A stretch of 7,500 nt of DNA from an uncultured Gemmatimonadota bacterium (lineage in GTDB: Bacteria > Gemmatimonadota > Gemmatimonadetes > Gemmatimonadales > Gemmatimonadaceae), in contig CAMLEQ010000176.1 of NCBI GenBank assembly GCA_946479015.1, positions 1-7,500 of the forward strand. The letters are read 5' to 3'. A model generated the notes under the pieces. The model worked only from the letters and a program-made list of their open reading frames with translations, was not told where the DNA came from and made no database searches. Below, piece by piece: positions 1 through 6,297 of this stretch. The stretch's first letter is position 1; each line of letters starts with the position of its first letter. Both the position numbers and the translations under genes were made by a program.

Positions 1-642
1 GTGCTCGACGGCGACTTCGGCCTGGTGGGCGAGGGCGGGCGTCGCGCGCTCGGCGACGCCGAGGCGAAGGCCGAGGACCTGCTGGCGCTCATCGAGGACC
101 TGCTCGAGATCGCGCGCATCGAGGAGACCACCATCGAGCTGGACCTCCGCCCGGTGGCGCCCGGCGCCTTCCTGGCCGAGCTGGTGCACGAGTGGCAGGT
201 GCGCTTCCAGCAGGAGTCGGCGCGCGTGAACGTGGATGTGGCGGAGGAGACGCCGGTGTTCCACGCCGACACCGGGCTGCTGAAGCGCGTCTTCTCCAAC
301 CTGATCCAGAACGCGCTCACGCACACGGCGCGCAACGTGGAGATCTCGCTCACCGCGCGCCGCGACCCGGCGGGGGGCGTGCTGTTCACCGTCGCCGACA
401 ACGGTCCCGGGATCCCCCCCGAGTACCACGAGCTGATCTTCCGGAAGTTCGAGCGCGTGAAGAGCCCGGAGATCCCGCGCGTGCGCAGCTCGGGGCTGGG
501 GCTCGCCTTCTGCAAGCTCGCGGTGGAAGCGCACGGCGGACGCATCTGGGTACGGAGTGCCGAGGGGAGCGGGAGCCAGTTCCACATCTCCCTCCCCATC
601 GACCCGCCGGTGGCACACGGAGGGAACGGGGCGGGGGCGTGA
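1..642 (+). CDS. Sensor histidine kinase, C-terminal part (5' end outside window)
   Basis: This is the catalytic half of a two-component sensor kinase, which autophosphorylates on a histidine using ATP and passes the phosphate to a response regulator. The visible 213 residues begin in the second helix of the dimerisation domain (about 1-42, ending LLEIARIEET). The HATPase_c domain follows: N box NLIQNALTHT from N100, G1 box DNGPGIP from D133, F box FRKFERV, and G2 box GLGLAF from G165. The phospho-accepting His and its H box should lie about 20-30 residues upstream, so the GTG at position 1 is probably an internal codon and the gene is cut by the window edge. Any sensor or membrane domain is out of view. 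The end is intact; the TGA overlaps the GTG start of the next gene, suggesting translational coupling. Family assignment is firm; the signal and cognate regulator cannot be told. Confidence 0.93.
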   Translation: MLDGDFGLVGEGGRRALGDAEAKAEDLLALIEDLLEIARIEETTIELDLRPVAPGAFLAELVHEWQVRFQQESARVNVDVAEETPVFHADTGLLKRVFSNLIQNALTHTARNVEISLTARRDPAGGVLFTVADNGPGIPPEYHELIFRKFERVKSPEIPRVRSSGLGLAFCKLAVEAHGGRIWVRSAEGSGSQFHISLPIDPPVAHGGNGAGA

Positions 643-1877
643 AGGTCTACCTCGCCACCTGGGGGTGTCGCGCGAACCAGTACGACACGGAGGCGGTTCG
701 CGCGATGCTCGATGCCGCCGGGCACGAGGTGGTGGCATCCCCCGAGGAGGCCGAGGCGGGCGTGTTCAACGGGTGCGCGGTGACGGCGCAGGCCGAGGCC
801 GACCTGCGGCAGGGGGTGCGCCGCGCCGCGCGGCGGAATCCCGCGCTCCGCGCCACGGTGATGGGGTGCGCCGCCGCGAGGGACGACGGCACCATCGCCG
901 CGCTCCCCGGCGTGGAGGCGGTGGTGCCGGGGGCCGACCTCGTGCGGCTCGCGCGCGCGCTCGACATCGACCCCGCGCTCGCCGCCGCGCGCGCCTCCCG
1001 CCAGACGGGGGCCCGCGCGCTGCTCCGGATCCAGGACGGCTGCGACGAGCACTGCACCTTCTGCGCGACCACGCTCGCGCGCGGCGCCAACCGCTCGCGC
1101 CCGGTGGACGTGCTCGTGGACGAGGCGCGCCGTCTCGCCGACCACCACGCCGAGATCGTGATCACGGGGGTGCACATCGGCACGTACGGCGCCGATGCCG
1201 GCGGCTCGCTCTCCGCGCTCGTGACGCGTCTCGTGCGCGACGTCCCCGCCGTCCGCTTCCGCCTCTCGAGCGTGGAGGCCACGGAGGTGGACGAGCCGCT
1301 GCGCGAGCTACTCGTGTCTCCCGATTCGGGGCTCGTCCCGTGGCTGCACGCGCCGCTCCAGTCGGGCTCCGACCGCGTGCTGCGGCGCATGGGGCGCCAC
1401 TGGTACGACGCGGCGTCGTATGCCAGCGCCGTTGAGCGCATCGCGCGCGATGCGCCGGTGCTCGGACTCGGCGCCGACATCATCGCCGGCTTCCCGGGCG
1501 AGACGGACGAGGATCACCGCGCCACGCTCGCGCTGGTGGAGGCGCTTCCGTTCACCGCGCTGCACGTCTTCCCGTTCTCGCCGCGCCCGGGCACCGCCGC
1601 CACGCGGCTGCCGGGGCACGTGCGCGAAGCGGACGTCGGGCGCCGGAGCGCCGAGTTGCGCGCCGCCGGCGCGCGCAAGAGCGAGGCGCACCGCGCGGCG
1701 CGCGACGGCGGCATCGCGGACGTGGTCGTCGTGTCCGGTCCCCCGGAACGGAACGGGCTCACCGAGGACAACCTCACGGTCGTTCCGACCGACGGCGCGC
1801 CGCCGCGCGGCACGCGCTTTCGCGCCCGGTTGCGGGTGGAGGGGCGCAGGCTGTTCGCGTCGCCGCTGGCATGGTAA
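639..1877 (+). CDS. mtaB: tRNA (t6A37-C2)-methylthiotransferase, MtaB type
   Basis: This radical-SAM enzyme is predicted to convert t6A to ms2t6A at position 37 of ANN-decoding tRNAs. The 412-residue protein has the three-part methylthiotransferase layout. An N-terminal UPF0004 domain carries three cluster-binding cysteines: C10 (WGCRANQYD), C46 (NGCAVT) and C77 (MGCAA). A radical-SAM domain has C135, C139 and C142 in CDEHCTFC and later the ADIIAGFPGET motif. A short TRAM-like RNA-binding tail covers about 355-412. The Q-Y-D-T context after the first Cys and the compact TRAM favour MtaB over MiaB or RimO. The GTG start at 639 puts the family's usual KVYLATWGC opening at the very N-terminus, and GGAGGGAA (619-626) is a plausible ribosome binding site. 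The start overlaps the kinase stop by 4 bp. One oddity is CATTLARG after the cluster, where relatives usually have CIIPYARG. The family call is firm; MtaB among its paralogues is likely. Confidence 0.92.
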   Translation: MKVYLATWGCRANQYDTEAVRAMLDAAGHEVVASPEEAEAGVFNGCAVTAQAEADLRQGVRRAARRNPALRATVMGCAAARDDGTIAALPGVEAVVPGADLVRLARALDIDPALAAARASRQTGARALLRIQDGCDEHCTFCATTLARGANRSRPVDVLVDEARRLADHHAEIVITGVHIGTYGADAGGSLSALVTRLVRDVPAVRFRLSSVEATEVDEPLRELLVSPDSGLVPWLHAPLQSGSDRVLRRMGRHWYDAASYASAVERIARDAPVLGLGADIIAGFPGETDEDHRATLALVEALPFTALHVFPFSPRPGTAATRLPGHVREADVGRRSAELRAAGARKSEAHRAARDGGIADVVVVSGPPERNGLTEDNLTVVPTDGAPPRGTRFRARLRVEGRRLFASPLAW

Positions 1878-1882
1878 CTTTC
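1853..1882 (+). promoter_or_regulatory. Possible TAnnTTT-type promoter inside the mtaB 3' end, for miaB
   Basis: TAACTTT at 1875-1881 stands out in very GC-rich coding sequence and includes the mtaB stop codon. It resembles the TAnnTTTG -7 element of Bacteroidetes promoters; a weak TTCG (1853-1856) lies 18 bases upstream where TTTG or TTG would be expected. A start about four bases downstream would fall on the miaB ATG at 1886, giving a leaderless mRNA. This is inference from one imperfect match. Confidence 0.35.
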
Positions 1883-1885
1883 GGC

Positions 1886-3226
1886 ATGACCACTACTTCG
1901 CGTGGCACCGTGTACATCGAGACGTACGGGTGCCAGATGAACGTGAGCGACTCGGAGCTCATGTACGGCCGCCTCGCCGAGTACGGCTACGAGGCGGTGG
2001 ACGGGCCCGACGGCGCCGACGTCATCCTCGTGAACACGTGCGCGATCCGCGACCACGCCGAGCAGCGCGTGATCGGCCGCCTCGGGGAGCTCAAGCGGCA
2101 CATGAAGGCGGACACGGTGCTCGGCGTCACCGGGTGCATGGCGCAGCGCCTCGGCCCCGGCCTCCTCGAGCGCGCGAAGCACGTGCAGCTCGTGATCGGC
2201 CCCGACGGCTATCGCGCGCTCCCCACGCTCATCGAGGGCGCGCGCGCGGGGGAGCGAGTGGCGAAGGTGGACTTCGATCTCGAGGAGCACTACGAGGACT
2301 TCCACGCGCGCCGCTTCGACGGCGTGCGCGCGTGGGTGCCCGTGCAGCGCGGGTGCGACTACCGGTGCACCTACTGCATCGTCCCCACCACGCGCGGACC
2401 GGAGCGCAGCCGGAAGCTGGCGGATGTGGTGCGCGAGGTGCACGAGATCGCGGCGCACGGGATCACCGAGATCACCCTGCTCGGGCAGACGGTGAACTCG
2501 TACCACGACGGCGAGCACGATTTCGCCGATCTGCTGCGGGCCACGGGCGTCGTGCCGGGGGTCCGGCGCGTGCGCTTCACCAGCCCGCACCCGAACGACT
2601 TCAGCGACCGCGTGATCGCGGCGATGGCGGAGACGCCCACCGTGTGCGAGCACGTGCACCTGCCCATGCAGTCCGGCTCGTCGCGCACGCTCAAGCGCAT
2701 GCTGCGGCGCTACACGCGCGAGGGGTACCTGGAGTGCGTGGCGCGGCTGCGCGCCGCGATCCCGGGACTCGCGCTCACCACGGACATCATCGTGGGCTTC
2801 CCCGGCGAGACGGAGGAGGAGTTCGCGGAGACGCTGAGCGCGGTGCGCGAGGTGGGCTTCGACGATGCGTTCACGTTCAGGTTCTCGCCGCGCGAGGGGA
2901 CGCCGGCCACGCGCATGCCGGCGGAGCTGATGGTGCCCGACGACGTGGCGAGCGAGCGGCTGGAGCGGCTGATCGAGGTGGTGCGCGAGGGGGCGCGCGC
3001 GCGCAACCTCGCGCTGCTCGGGAGCACGCACGAGGTACTCGTGGAGAAGGTGTCGCGCCGCGGCACGCTCCTCCAGACCCGCACGCGCCACCACCGCACC
3101 GTGCTCGTGCCGGGGGACGAGTCGATGATCGGACGCTATCTCACGGTGGAGCTGACGGGCACCACGGGCTCCACCTTCACCGGCGCGGTGGTGGCGAAGC
3201 GCCAGGCGCTCCCGCTCGCCGGATGA
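1886..3226 (+). CDS. miaB: tRNA (i6A37-C2)-methylthiotransferase MiaB
   Basis: MiaB adds a methylthio group to N6-isopentenyladenosine at A37 of UNN-decoding tRNAs, giving ms2i6A, which stabilises codon-anticodon pairing. The 446-residue protein contains C16 in the hallmark YIETYGCQMN, C52 in NTCAIRD and C84 in GCMAQ for the auxiliary 4Fe-4S cluster. C157, C161 and C164 in RGCDYRCTYC bind the radical-SAM cluster, followed by GQTVNSY, HLPMQSGS and IIVGFPGET, with a TRAM domain at about 378-440. Length is normal for the family. An ATG at 1871 in the same frame would add five residues (MVTFG). I prefer 1886 because the conserved part starts just after it and a TAACTTT element lies four bases upstream, but neither start has a clear Shine-Dalgarno sequence. 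The gene follows the related mtaB directly, and its stop overlaps the next start (ATGA). The product call is very secure. Confidence 0.96.
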   Translation: MTTTSRGTVYIETYGCQMNVSDSELMYGRLAEYGYEAVDGPDGADVILVNTCAIRDHAEQRVIGRLGELKRHMKADTVLGVTGCMAQRLGPGLLERAKHVQLVIGPDGYRALPTLIEGARAGERVAKVDFDLEEHYEDFHARRFDGVRAWVPVQRGCDYRCTYCIVPTTRGPERSRKLADVVREVHEIAAHGITEITLLGQTVNSYHDGEHDFADLLRATGVVPGVRRVRFTSPHPNDFSDRVIAAMAETPTVCEHVHLPMQSGSSRTLKRMLRRYTREGYLECVARLRAAIPGLALTTDIIVGFPGETEEEFAETLSAVREVGFDDAFTFRFSPREGTPATRMPAELMVPDDVASERLERLIEVVREGARARNLALLGSTHEVLVEKVSRRGTLLQTRTRHHRTVLVPGDESMIGRYLTVELTGTTGSTFTGAVVAKRQALPLAG

Positions 3227-3540
3227 AGAACCTTCTCGAGGGCACCGTCCGCGCGCTCCACGGCGAGCTGCGCGCGCAGAACCCGCAGTTCTGCGCCTGC
3301 GAGATGTGCCAGGCGGATGTGGAGGCGTACGCGCTCAACATCGCGCGCCCCCGCTACAGCGGGGGAACGGCGGTGGGACAGGCGCTGATCGCGCTGGACC
3401 TGCAGCGCGACCAGACGCGCGCCGAGCTCGCGGTGCTCGTGCTGGATGCCATGCGCCGGGTGGCGGCGAGCCCGCGCCATGCGGCGCGGGACTCGGGCCC
3501 CGGGAGTCGGGAATCGGGAGGCACGGCGGGCGAAGGCTGA
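3223..3540 (+). CDS. ComFB family small protein with repeat-encoded C-terminal tail
   Basis: This 105-residue protein matches the late-competence ComFB family. It has a helix-forming N-terminus (KNLLEGTVRALHGEL), then C24, C26 and C29 in FCACEMCQADVEAYALN, and a following ARPRY that corresponds to the family's LPPRY. It continues to DAMRRVAASPRH, which resembles the usual family end. The cysteines suggest zinc binding. ComFB is encoded in the Bacillus comF operon; cyanobacterial members have been reported to bind cyclic dinucleotides, but whether this one does is unknown. The start is set by ATGA overlap with miaB. Residues R89-G100 of the tail are encoded by a period-7 GGG repeat (3488-3518), so the Gly/Ser-rich end is probably an addition to the domain rather than part of it. 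The gene lies upstream of comEC, consistent with a competence link, but function is inferred from family and position only. Confidence 0.8.
   Translation: MKNLLEGTVRALHGELRAQNPQFCACEMCQADVEAYALNIARPRYSGGTAVGQALIALDLQRDQTRAELAVLVLDAMRRVAASPRHAARDSGPGSRESGGTAGEG
3488..3518 (+). repeat. Period-7 GGG tract (five runs), + strand
   Basis: Five GGG runs start at 3488, 3495, 3502, 3509 and 3516, exactly seven bases apart, with four-base spacers (ACTC, CCCC, AGTC, AATC). This is a degenerate CGGGANT-like heptad array. It lies at the 3' end of the comFB-like gene and encodes its tail. Five G-runs with short loops also fit the pattern of a possible G-quadruplex on the + strand and in mRNA. A matching array in the opposite orientation lies at 3660-3683. 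Confidence 0.8.
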
Positions 3541-3633
3541 GGGCCGGATCGCCGGCGGCCACGGCGCTTCCGGCGGCAATGAACGGGTGGCGATCGCGCG
3601 GCGGACGCGTCGCATGATCGCGGGATGACCATC

Positions 3634-3661
3634 GGACTCGGGTGCCGAGCACCACGAGTCC
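3634..3661 (+). other. Strong hairpin upstream of comEC
   Basis: The arm 3634-3645 (GGACTCGGGTGC) pairs fully with 3649-3661 apart from one bulged A at 3654, giving a 12-bp stem around the three-base loop CGA (3646-3648). No T-run follows, so it is not a classical intrinsic terminator. It sits next to the CCC heptad array and 30 bases before the comEC start. It may be the head of a dispersed repeat element or an RNA structure affecting comEC expression; both are inferences. Confidence 0.7.
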
Positions 3662-3683
3662 CGGTTCCCGCGTCCCGAGTCCC
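3660..3683 (-). repeat. Period-7 GGG tract (four runs), - strand
   Basis: Four CCC runs on the + strand start at 3660, 3667, 3674 and 3681, again exactly seven bases apart. The - strand therefore carries four GGG runs with four-base spacers ACTC, ACGC and AACC. The GGGACTCGGG unit is identical to the first unit of the + strand tract at 3488-3497, making the two tracts an inverted pair about 140 bp apart. The array ends eight bases before the comEC ATG, and no ribosome binding site is visible there. The rest of the gap (3541-3633) shows no gene or clear promoter. Confidence 0.8.
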
Positions 3684-3691
3684 GTGCCGTC

Positions 3692-5920
3692 ATGCCCCTC
3701 ATCGCCCAGGCTGTCCTCGTCTACGCCGCCGGACTCCTCGTGGGGTTCGGCGGCGCGTTCGTGTCGGGGATCGCGCTGGCCGCGCTGGGCGGGGTGGCGG
3801 CGGGCGCGCTCCTGTTGCGGCGCGATGCGCGCGTGCTCGCCCTGGCGGTGACGGGGAGCGCGGCCGTGCTCGCCGCACGCGCCACCGCGCGCCGCGACGC
3901 GGCGTGCCTCTCCCGGCTCGCGCGCGCGCGCTCGTGGCGCGTCACGCTCGACGTCGCGGCGGCGCCGGGGGCGTTCGTCCCGGGTACGGCATCCGCCTCG
4001 GGGTGCACCGGTCGGGCGGCGCTGGCGGTGGTGCGGGGGAGTGCCGCGGCCGGGGAGGAGGTGCGCGCGTTCGGCGACGGAGCCGCCGGCACGCGCGGCA
4101 TCGTCGTCAGGCATGCGCGGCTCGCGCGCGTCGGCGATCGCGCCATCCTGCCCGCGCTCCGGGCCGCCGCGGGCGCGCGCATCGACCGCGTCTTCCGCGC
4201 CGACGCGCCGCTGGTGCGCGCGCTCCTCATCGCCGACACACGCGCGCTCGATCCCGCGCTGCGCGACCGCTTCGCGGCCGCCGGGATCGTGCACATGCTC
4301 TCCATCTCCGGCCTGCACGTCGCGATCATCGCGGCGGCGATGGAGCTGCTCTTCATCGCCGTGCGCCTCCCCCGCGGCGCGGCGCTGCTCGCCGCGATCG
4401 CCGCCACCGCCTTCTACATCGCCGTGATCGGCGCGCCCCCGCCCGCCGTGCGCTCCGGCGTGATGCTCGGGGTGGCCGCGCTCGGGCGCATCGCGCAGCG
4501 CCCCACGTCGCCGTGGGCCGCGCTGGCCATCGGCGCCGCCGTGCCGCTCGGCGCGCCGCGCACGGTGCTCGACATCGGGTGGCAGCTCAGCGTGCTCGGC
4601 ATGGCCAGCCTGATCGCGAGCGGCGCGCTCGTGCGGCGGTGGATCGTGCCGCGCCTCGACGGCTGGCGCGCGTCGCTCGCCGCCGTGGCGCTGACGTCCA
4701 CCGTGGCGTCCGCGGTGAGCGCGCCCCTCGTGGCGTGGAGCTTCGGGCGCGTGAGCCTGGTGGCGCCGGTCGCGAACATCGTGGCCACGCCCGTGATCGG
4801 CGTGCTCCAGCCGGCGATCTTTCTCGCCGCCGTCTGCGCGCCGGCGCTGCCGCTGGCGCGGCTGCTCGCCGACGCGGCGCACCCGCTCATCGTCGCGCTC
4901 GACGGCATCGCGCGCGTGGGGGCGGGGCTCCCCGCCGCGTCGCTCACCGTCGCGCCCACGCTGCGCGGCGCCGTGCTCGCCGGCGGCGCGAGCGCCGCGC
5001 TGCTCGTGGCGTGCGTATCTCCTTTCCCGGCGCGCGCCGGCGCCCTCGCGCTCGCCGCGCTCGCCGGCGCCGTCTGGCTCCCCCTCCTGCCGGTTCACCC
5101 GGGGGCGGTGGAGCTCCACCTCATCGACGTGGGGCAGGGCGACGCCATCGCCCTGCGCACCCCCGCCGGGCGCTGGGTGCTGGTGGACGCGGGGCGCGAC
5201 TGGCGCGGCGGCGACGCCGGCCGCGCCACCGTGATCCCGTACCTGCGCCGCCGCGGCGGCGACGTCGCGCTGTTCGTCCTCTCGCACCCGCATGCCGACC
5301 ACGTGGGAGGGGCGGCGAGCGTGCTCCGCGCGCTGCACCCGGGGATGTACTGGGATGGCGCGTTCGCCGGGACGAGCGATCCGTACCGCGCATCCCTCCT
5401 CGCCGCCCGCCGCGCCGGCGTCCCCTGGCGGCGCGCGCACCCCGGCGATTCCGTGGACGTGGACGGCGTGATGCTCACCGTGCTGGCCCCCGATTCGGCG
5501 TGGATGACCACGCTCGACGATCCCAACGACGCGAGCGTCGTCGTGCGCGCGCGCTACGGCGCGGTCCGCTTCCTGCTCATGGGCGACGCCGAGCATGCCG
5601 AGGAATCGTGGCTCCTGGCGCACGCGCCCGGCACGCTGCGCGCGGATGTGCTCAAGGTGGGGCACCACGGGAGTGCCACGAGCACCGGCGGCGCGCTGCT
5701 CGATGCCGTGCGTCCGCGCGTGGCGCTGGTATCGGTGGGAGCGGGGAACGCGTACGGTCATCCGAGCGCTCGCATCATGCGCGAGCTCGCCAGGCGCGGC
5801 GCCGTCGTGCTGCGCACCGACCGCGTGGGGAGCGTCGTGGTGCGCTCCGATGGCCGGCACATCACCATCCAGGAGGAGGACGACCAGTGGACGCTGTCCG
5901 ACGCGCGCTCGCCGCCGTGA
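3692..5920 (+). CDS. comEC: ComEC/Rec2 DNA internalisation protein
   Basis: ComEC forms the inner-membrane channel that carries single-stranded DNA into the cytoplasm during natural transformation. The 742-residue protein has the complete three-part layout. Hydrophobic helices at about 4-65 lead into a DUF4131/OB-like region (to about 170). The Competence domain (about 175-460) holds the hallmark HMLSISGLHV (201-210), PPAVRSGVM around R254 and GWQLSVLG from about 296. A C-terminal metallo-beta-lactamase domain runs from about 474, with IDVGQGD (478-484), HPHADHVGG (H532, H534, D536, H537), MGDAE (630-634), VGHHGS (H658, H659) and GHPS (H690). The retained HxHxDH ligands suggest the domain could be a working nuclease for the non-transported strand, although some ComEC proteins have lost these residues. 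The ATG at 3692 gives a typical hydrophobic N-terminus but lacks a visible Shine-Dalgarno site and abuts a repeat array. The next gene starts inside its 3' end. Confidence 0.95.
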   Translation: MPLIAQAVLVYAAGLLVGFGGAFVSGIALAALGGVAAGALLLRRDARVLALAVTGSAAVLAARATARRDAACLSRLARARSWRVTLDVAAAPGAFVPGTASASGCTGRAALAVVRGSAAAGEEVRAFGDGAAGTRGIVVRHARLARVGDRAILPALRAAAGARIDRVFRADAPLVRALLIADTRALDPALRDRFAAAGIVHMLSISGLHVAIIAAAMELLFIAVRLPRGAALLAAIAATAFYIAVIGAPPPAVRSGVMLGVAALGRIAQRPTSPWAALAIGAAVPLGAPRTVLDIGWQLSVLGMASLIASGALVRRWIVPRLDGWRASLAAVALTSTVASAVSAPLVAWSFGRVSLVAPVANIVATPVIGVLQPAIFLAAVCAPALPLARLLADAAHPLIVALDGIARVGAGLPAASLTVAPTLRGAVLAGGASAALLVACVSPFPARAGALALAALAGAVWLPLLPVHPGAVELHLIDVGQGDAIALRTPAGRWVLVDAGRDWRGGDAGRATVIPYLRRRGGDVALFVLSHPHADHVGGAASVLRALHPGMYWDGAFAGTSDPYRASLLAARRAGVPWRRAHPGDSVDVDGVMLTVLAPDSAWMTTLDDPNDASVVVRARYGAVRFLLMGDAEHAEESWLLAHAPGTLRADVLKVGHHGSATSTGGALLDAVRPRVALVSVGAGNAYGHPSARIMRELARRGAVVLRTDRVGSVVVRSDGRHITIQEEDDQWTLSDARSPP

Positions 5921-6297
5921 TCGGGGAACGCGTGCGACTGCCCCGGGCGCTCGCCCGCCCCTTTCCCGAGCTCGAGGCGGTGCGGATCCGGCGCGGCGGC
6001 CTTCCCGTGCGCGTGGGCGGGTGGGCGCTCGGCCAGCGCACGGTGGCCGCCATCACCCTGTGGCGCACGATCTTCGTCGCGCCCGACGTCCCCCTGGAGG
6101 CGGAACTCCTCTTGCACGAACTACGGCATGTGCACCAGTTTGAGGCGGCCGCGACCTTCCCCGTTCGGTATCTCTGGGAGAGCATCCGACGCGGCTATCA
6201 CGCGAATCGCTACGAGGCGGACGCGCGCCGGTACGCCACCGAGCGGCTGCGCGCGGCGCCCAACGACCTGCGTCGAGGAGAGGTGTCACGTGGTTAA
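5887..6297 (+). CDS. Small HExxH-motif protein, putative metallopeptidase-like
   Basis: I do not recognise a named family for this 136-residue protein. Its clearest feature is [13 protein letters not shown], with HELRH at 77-81, the zinc-binding pattern of metallopeptidases, preceded by a strand-like [14 protein letters not shown] downstream [16 protein letters not shown] segment places E110 about 30 residues after the motif, where gluzincins have their third zinc ligand. The layout recalls DUF4157-like HExxH domains, but the protein is short, has no signal peptide or membrane segment, and catalysis is unproven. The GTG at 5887 is chosen because AGGAGGAGG (5871-5879) sits at good spacing. It gives a 34-bp overlap with comEC. 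A second GTG at 5917 would overlap the comEC stop but is too far from that site. The stop overlaps the fbp start by 8 bp. That it is a gene is well supported by its conserved-looking motif and junctions; function is unknown. Confidence 0.8.
   Translation: MDAVRRALAAVIGERVRLPRALARPFPELEAVRIRRGGLPVRVGGWALGQRTVAAITLWRTIFVAPDVPLEAELLLHELRHVHQFEAAATFPVRYLWESIRRGYHANRYEADARRYATERLRAAPNDLRRGEVSRG
6277..6283 (+). promoter_or_regulatory. Ribosome binding site fixing the fbp GTG start
   Basis: GGAGAGG lies six bases before the GTG at 6290, inside the end of the upstream HExxH gene. It supports 6290 over the in-frame ATG at 6128, which would add 54 residues unlike any fructose-bisphosphatase. Confidence 0.65.

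Noticed and set aside
1871..1885. ATG at 1871 as miaB start
   Set aside because: Possible, but it adds only five non-conserved residues and overlaps the mtaB stop and the TAACTTT element; 1886 is preferred, though not proven.
1420..3540. 706-codon + strand frame running in phase into the comFB-like gene
   Set aside because: Only the last 105 codons look like a protein. The rest is low-complexity Arg/Ala sequence out of frame with mtaB and miaB.
3446..3628. Small 60-codon frame spanning the comFB-comEC junction
   Set aside because: It overlaps the ComFB-like frame and the heptad array, has Arg/Ala/Gly-rich composition, no ribosome binding site and no recognisable motif.
3488..3683. CRISPR-like array
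   Set aside because: The units are 7 bases long with no separate spacers, and the two halves are in opposite orientation; no cas genes are nearby.
3335..5860. 841-codon open frame on the - strand opposite comEC
   Set aside because: Its translation is dominated by Arg, His, Ala and Gly with no domain signal, as expected for the shadow of a GC-rich gene; comEC on the + strand has full family motifs.
3625..5886. N-terminal extension of the HExxH protein to an ATG at 3625
   Set aside because: This part is an out-of-frame shadow of comEC; a strong ribosome binding site supports the GTG at 5887.
6128..6289. Longer fbp start at ATG 6128
   Set aside because: It would overlap most of the HExxH motif region of the previous gene and add residues unlike the family; GTG 6290 has a well-placed GGAGAGG.
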